Shown: positions 62,397 to 64,000 of the stretch, one piece after another | Layout: each line of letters opens with the position of its first letter | Numbering within the stretch: the first letter of the stretch is position 1 | NCBI RefSeq assembly: GCF_001431665.1 | Contig: NZ_LLXV01000055.1 | Location: 1 to 64,000, forward strand | Length of the DNA stretch: 64,000 bases | Source: Stenotrophomonas beteli | Lineage (GTDB): Bacteria > Pseudomonadota > Gammaproteobacteria > Xanthomonadales > Xanthomonadaceae | Reading direction: 5' to 3' | The notes under the pieces: generated by a model | Seen by the model: only the letters and a program-made list of their open reading frames with translations | What the model was told of the DNA's origin: nothing | The model's database searches: none | Program-made: the position numbers and the translations under genes

Positions 62397-64000
62397 ATGG
62401 ATGTCTCCCACCTGCTTGATGGCCTGAACCCGGCCCAGCGCGAAGCCGTCTCCGCTCCCCCCGGCCACCACCTGGTGCTGGCCGGTGCCGGTTCCGGCAA
62501 GACCCGCGTACTCACCCACCGCATCGCCTGGCTGCATGAAGTCGACGGCGTGCCGACCCACGGCATTTTCGCGGTGACCTTCACCAACAAGGCGGCCGGC
62601 GAAATGCGCCACCGCATCGATGCCCAGCTGCCCCATGGCAGCCGTGGCATGTGGATCGGTACCTTCCACGGCCTGGCCAACCGCCTGCTGCGCCTGCACT
62701 GGCAGGATGCGAAGCTGCCCGAAGGCTTCCAGGTGATGGATTCGGACGACCAGCTGCGGCTGGTCAAGCGCGTGGTGCAGGCGCTGGAACTGGACGACGG
62801 CAAGTACCCGCCCAAGCAGATCGCGTGGTGGATCAACGAACAGAAGGACGAAGGCCGCCGCCCGCAGCACATCCAGCCCGAACCGCACGACGCGTGGCTG
62901 GAAACCATGCGCCAGGCCTACATCGAATACCAGGCGCGCTGCGACCGCGCCGGCCTGGTCGACTTCGCCGAGCTGCTGCTGCGCGCGCATGAACTGCTCC
63001 GCGACAACCCGGCGCTGCTGGCGCACTACCGCGCCCGCTTCCGCGAGATCCTGGTGGACGAGTTCCAGGACACCAACGCCATCCAGTACGCCTTCGTGCG
63101 CGTGCTGGCCGGTGATTCCGGCCACGTGTTCGTGGTCGGCGACGATGACCAGGCCATCTATGGCTGGCGTGGTGCCAAGGTCGAGAACGTGCAGGGCTTC
63201 CTGCGCGATTTCCCCGGCGCGCAGACCATCCGCCTGGAGCAGAACTACCGCTCCACCGCCAACATCCTCGGCGCCGCCAATGCGGTGATCGCGCACAACC
63301 CGGACCGCATCGGCAAGCAGCTGTGGACCGACAGTGGCGACGGTGAACCGATCGACCTGTACGCGGCGTACAACGAGATGGACGAGGCGCGCTACATCGT
63401 CGAGCGTGCCCGCCAGTGGGTGCGCGATGGTGGCAGCTACACCGAAGTGGCCGTGCTCTACCGCAGCAACGCGCAGTCGCGCGCGCTGGAAGAAGCGCTG
63501 CTGAGCGAGCAGGTGCCCTACCGCGTGTATGGCGGCATGCGCTTCTTCGAGCGTGCCGAAATCAAGGACGCGCTGGCCTACCTGCGCCTGCTGTCCAACC
63601 GCAACGATGACGCCGCCTTCGAGCGAGCGGTCAACACGCCCACCCGGGGCATCGGCGACCGCACGCTGGACGAAGTGCGCCGCGAGGCACGCGCGCAGGG
63701 CATCTCGTTGTGGGAAGCGACCATGCTGGTCACCCAGGGCAGTGCGCTGGCCGCACGTGCGCGCAATGCACTGGCCGGCTTCCTGGGGCTGGTCAACGAG
63801 CTGCAGGCGCAGACCGTGCACATGACCCTGGCCGAGCGCGTGGACCACGTGCTGGCCCGCTCGCAGCTGCGCGAGCACTGGAGCAAGGAAAGCCGCAATT
63901 CGCTGGATTCGGAATCGCGCACCGACAACCTCGACGAACTGGTCTCGGTCGCCTCGCGCTTCGTGCGCCGGGCCGACGACATTGAGGAAGTGGGCGAGGA
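62397..64000 (+). CDS. uvrD: UvrD/Rep-type ATP-dependent DNA helicase (cut by window end)
   Basis: The first 534 codons are present; the gene runs off the right edge (usual length about 720-730). Superfamily 1A motifs visible are LNPAQREAV (Q motif), LAGAGSGKTRVLTHR (Walker A), FTNKAAGEMRHRI (Ia), LVDEFQDTNAIQYAFV (Walker B), VGDDDQAIYGWRGA (III) and LEQNYRSTANIL (IV). The N-terminal MDVSHLLDGLNPAQREAV is typical of UvrD (helicase II of mismatch and excision repair) rather than Rep. The downstream part is needed to be certain. Confidence 0.93.
   Translation, partial: MDVSHLLDGLNPAQREAVSAPPGHHLVLAGAGSGKTRVLTHRIAWLHEVDGVPTHGIFAVTFTNKAAGEMRHRIDAQLPHGSRGMWIGTFHGLANRLLRLHWQDAKLPEGFQVMDSDDQLRLVKRVVQALELDDGKYPPKQIAWWINEQKDEGRRPQHIQPEPHDAWLETMRQAYIEYQARCDRAGLVDFAELLLRAHELLRDNPALLAHYRARFREILVDEFQDTNAIQYAFVRVLAGDSGHVFVVGDDDQAIYGWRGAKVENVQGFLRDFPGAQTIRLEQNYRSTANILGAANAVIAHNPDRIGKQLWTDSGDGEPIDLYAAYNEMDEARYIVERARQWVRDGGSYTEVAVLYRSNAQSRALEEALLSEQVPYRVYGGMRFFERAEIKDALAYLRLLSNRNDDAAFERAVNTPTRGIGDRTLDEVRREARAQGISLWEATMLVTQGSALAARARNALAGFLGLVNELQAQTVHMTLAERVDHVLARSQLREHWSKESRNSLDSESRTDNLDELVSVASRFVRRADDIEEVGE

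Noticed and set aside
60993..63878. 961-codon minus-strand open frame opposite the FAD protein and helicase
   Set aside because: It is a His/Gln/Arg-rich shadow of two genes with clear motifs on the plus strand.

Overview
The window reads as chromosomal backbone of a Stenotrophomonas species, most likely the S. maltophilia complex. The DNA is GC-rich, coding is dense, gene blocks are Xanthomonadaceae-like (glyQ-glyS, tatABC, rsmG-parA-parB, rpmB-rpmG, tamA-tamB), and intergenic gaps are filled with short stem-loops that start or end in GTAG/CTAC. These match the SMAG repeats described for S. maltophilia. No rRNA, prophage, CRISPR array or insertion sequence is visible. One REP-associated tyrosine transposase (RAYT) is present.

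Layout. 1-4.6 kb: SMAG cluster, a PAS-containing methyl-accepting chemotaxis protein, and hemH overlapping an alpha/beta hydrolase. 4.7-10.7 kb: SYLF lipid-binding protein, tatABC, a 30-bp perfect inverted repeat, a BPSS1780-type membrane protein, a glutamine amidotransferase and an orphan GspE/PilB ATPase. 10.8-19.8 kb: glyQS and tamAB. 19.8-26.5 kb: an hscC-type Hsp70 with two overlapping membrane-anchored J-like proteins, then an S46 dipeptidyl peptidase. 26.6-38 kb: a carbon/acetate block with a CrbS-like SLC5-STAC-PAS hybrid kinase, mntP behind a yybP-ykoY manganese riboswitch, the RAYT flanked by SMAG repeats, a CrbR-like LuxR regulator, acs, and divergently a DcaP porin and an MHS-family transporter. 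38-46.1 kb: coniferyl aldehyde dehydrogenase, exonuclease III, a GlsB-type protein, a phosphopantetheinyl transferase, rsmG-parA-parB, and a UDP-glucuronate epimerase / polyprenyl-phosphate glycosyltransferase / LAB_N cassette. 46.4-54.3 kb: a DUF885 metallopeptidase-like protein and a czc-type RND heavy-metal efflux operon. 54.6-64 kb: RidA and a divergent LysR regulator, a DnaQ-like exonuclease, a UGT-type glycosyltransferase, rpmB-rpmG, a multi-branched candidate structured RNA ahead of an 82-codon gene, a cardiolipin synthase, an FAD/NAD(P)-binding protein and the start of a UvrD-type helicase cut by the window end.

How genes work together. The kinase, LuxR regulator and acs look like a CrbSR acetate-switch system whose parts are separated by mntP and the RAYT. 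The divergent porin/MHS pair would import organic acids. The epimerase, DPM1-like glycosyltransferase and small LAB_N membrane protein look like a route to a lipid-linked uronic acid for envelope decoration. The most interesting unexplained item is the RNA-like element at 58866-58991, in which a 16-bp long-range stem encloses three hairpins. Function calls rest on motif recognition by eye; no database search was run.
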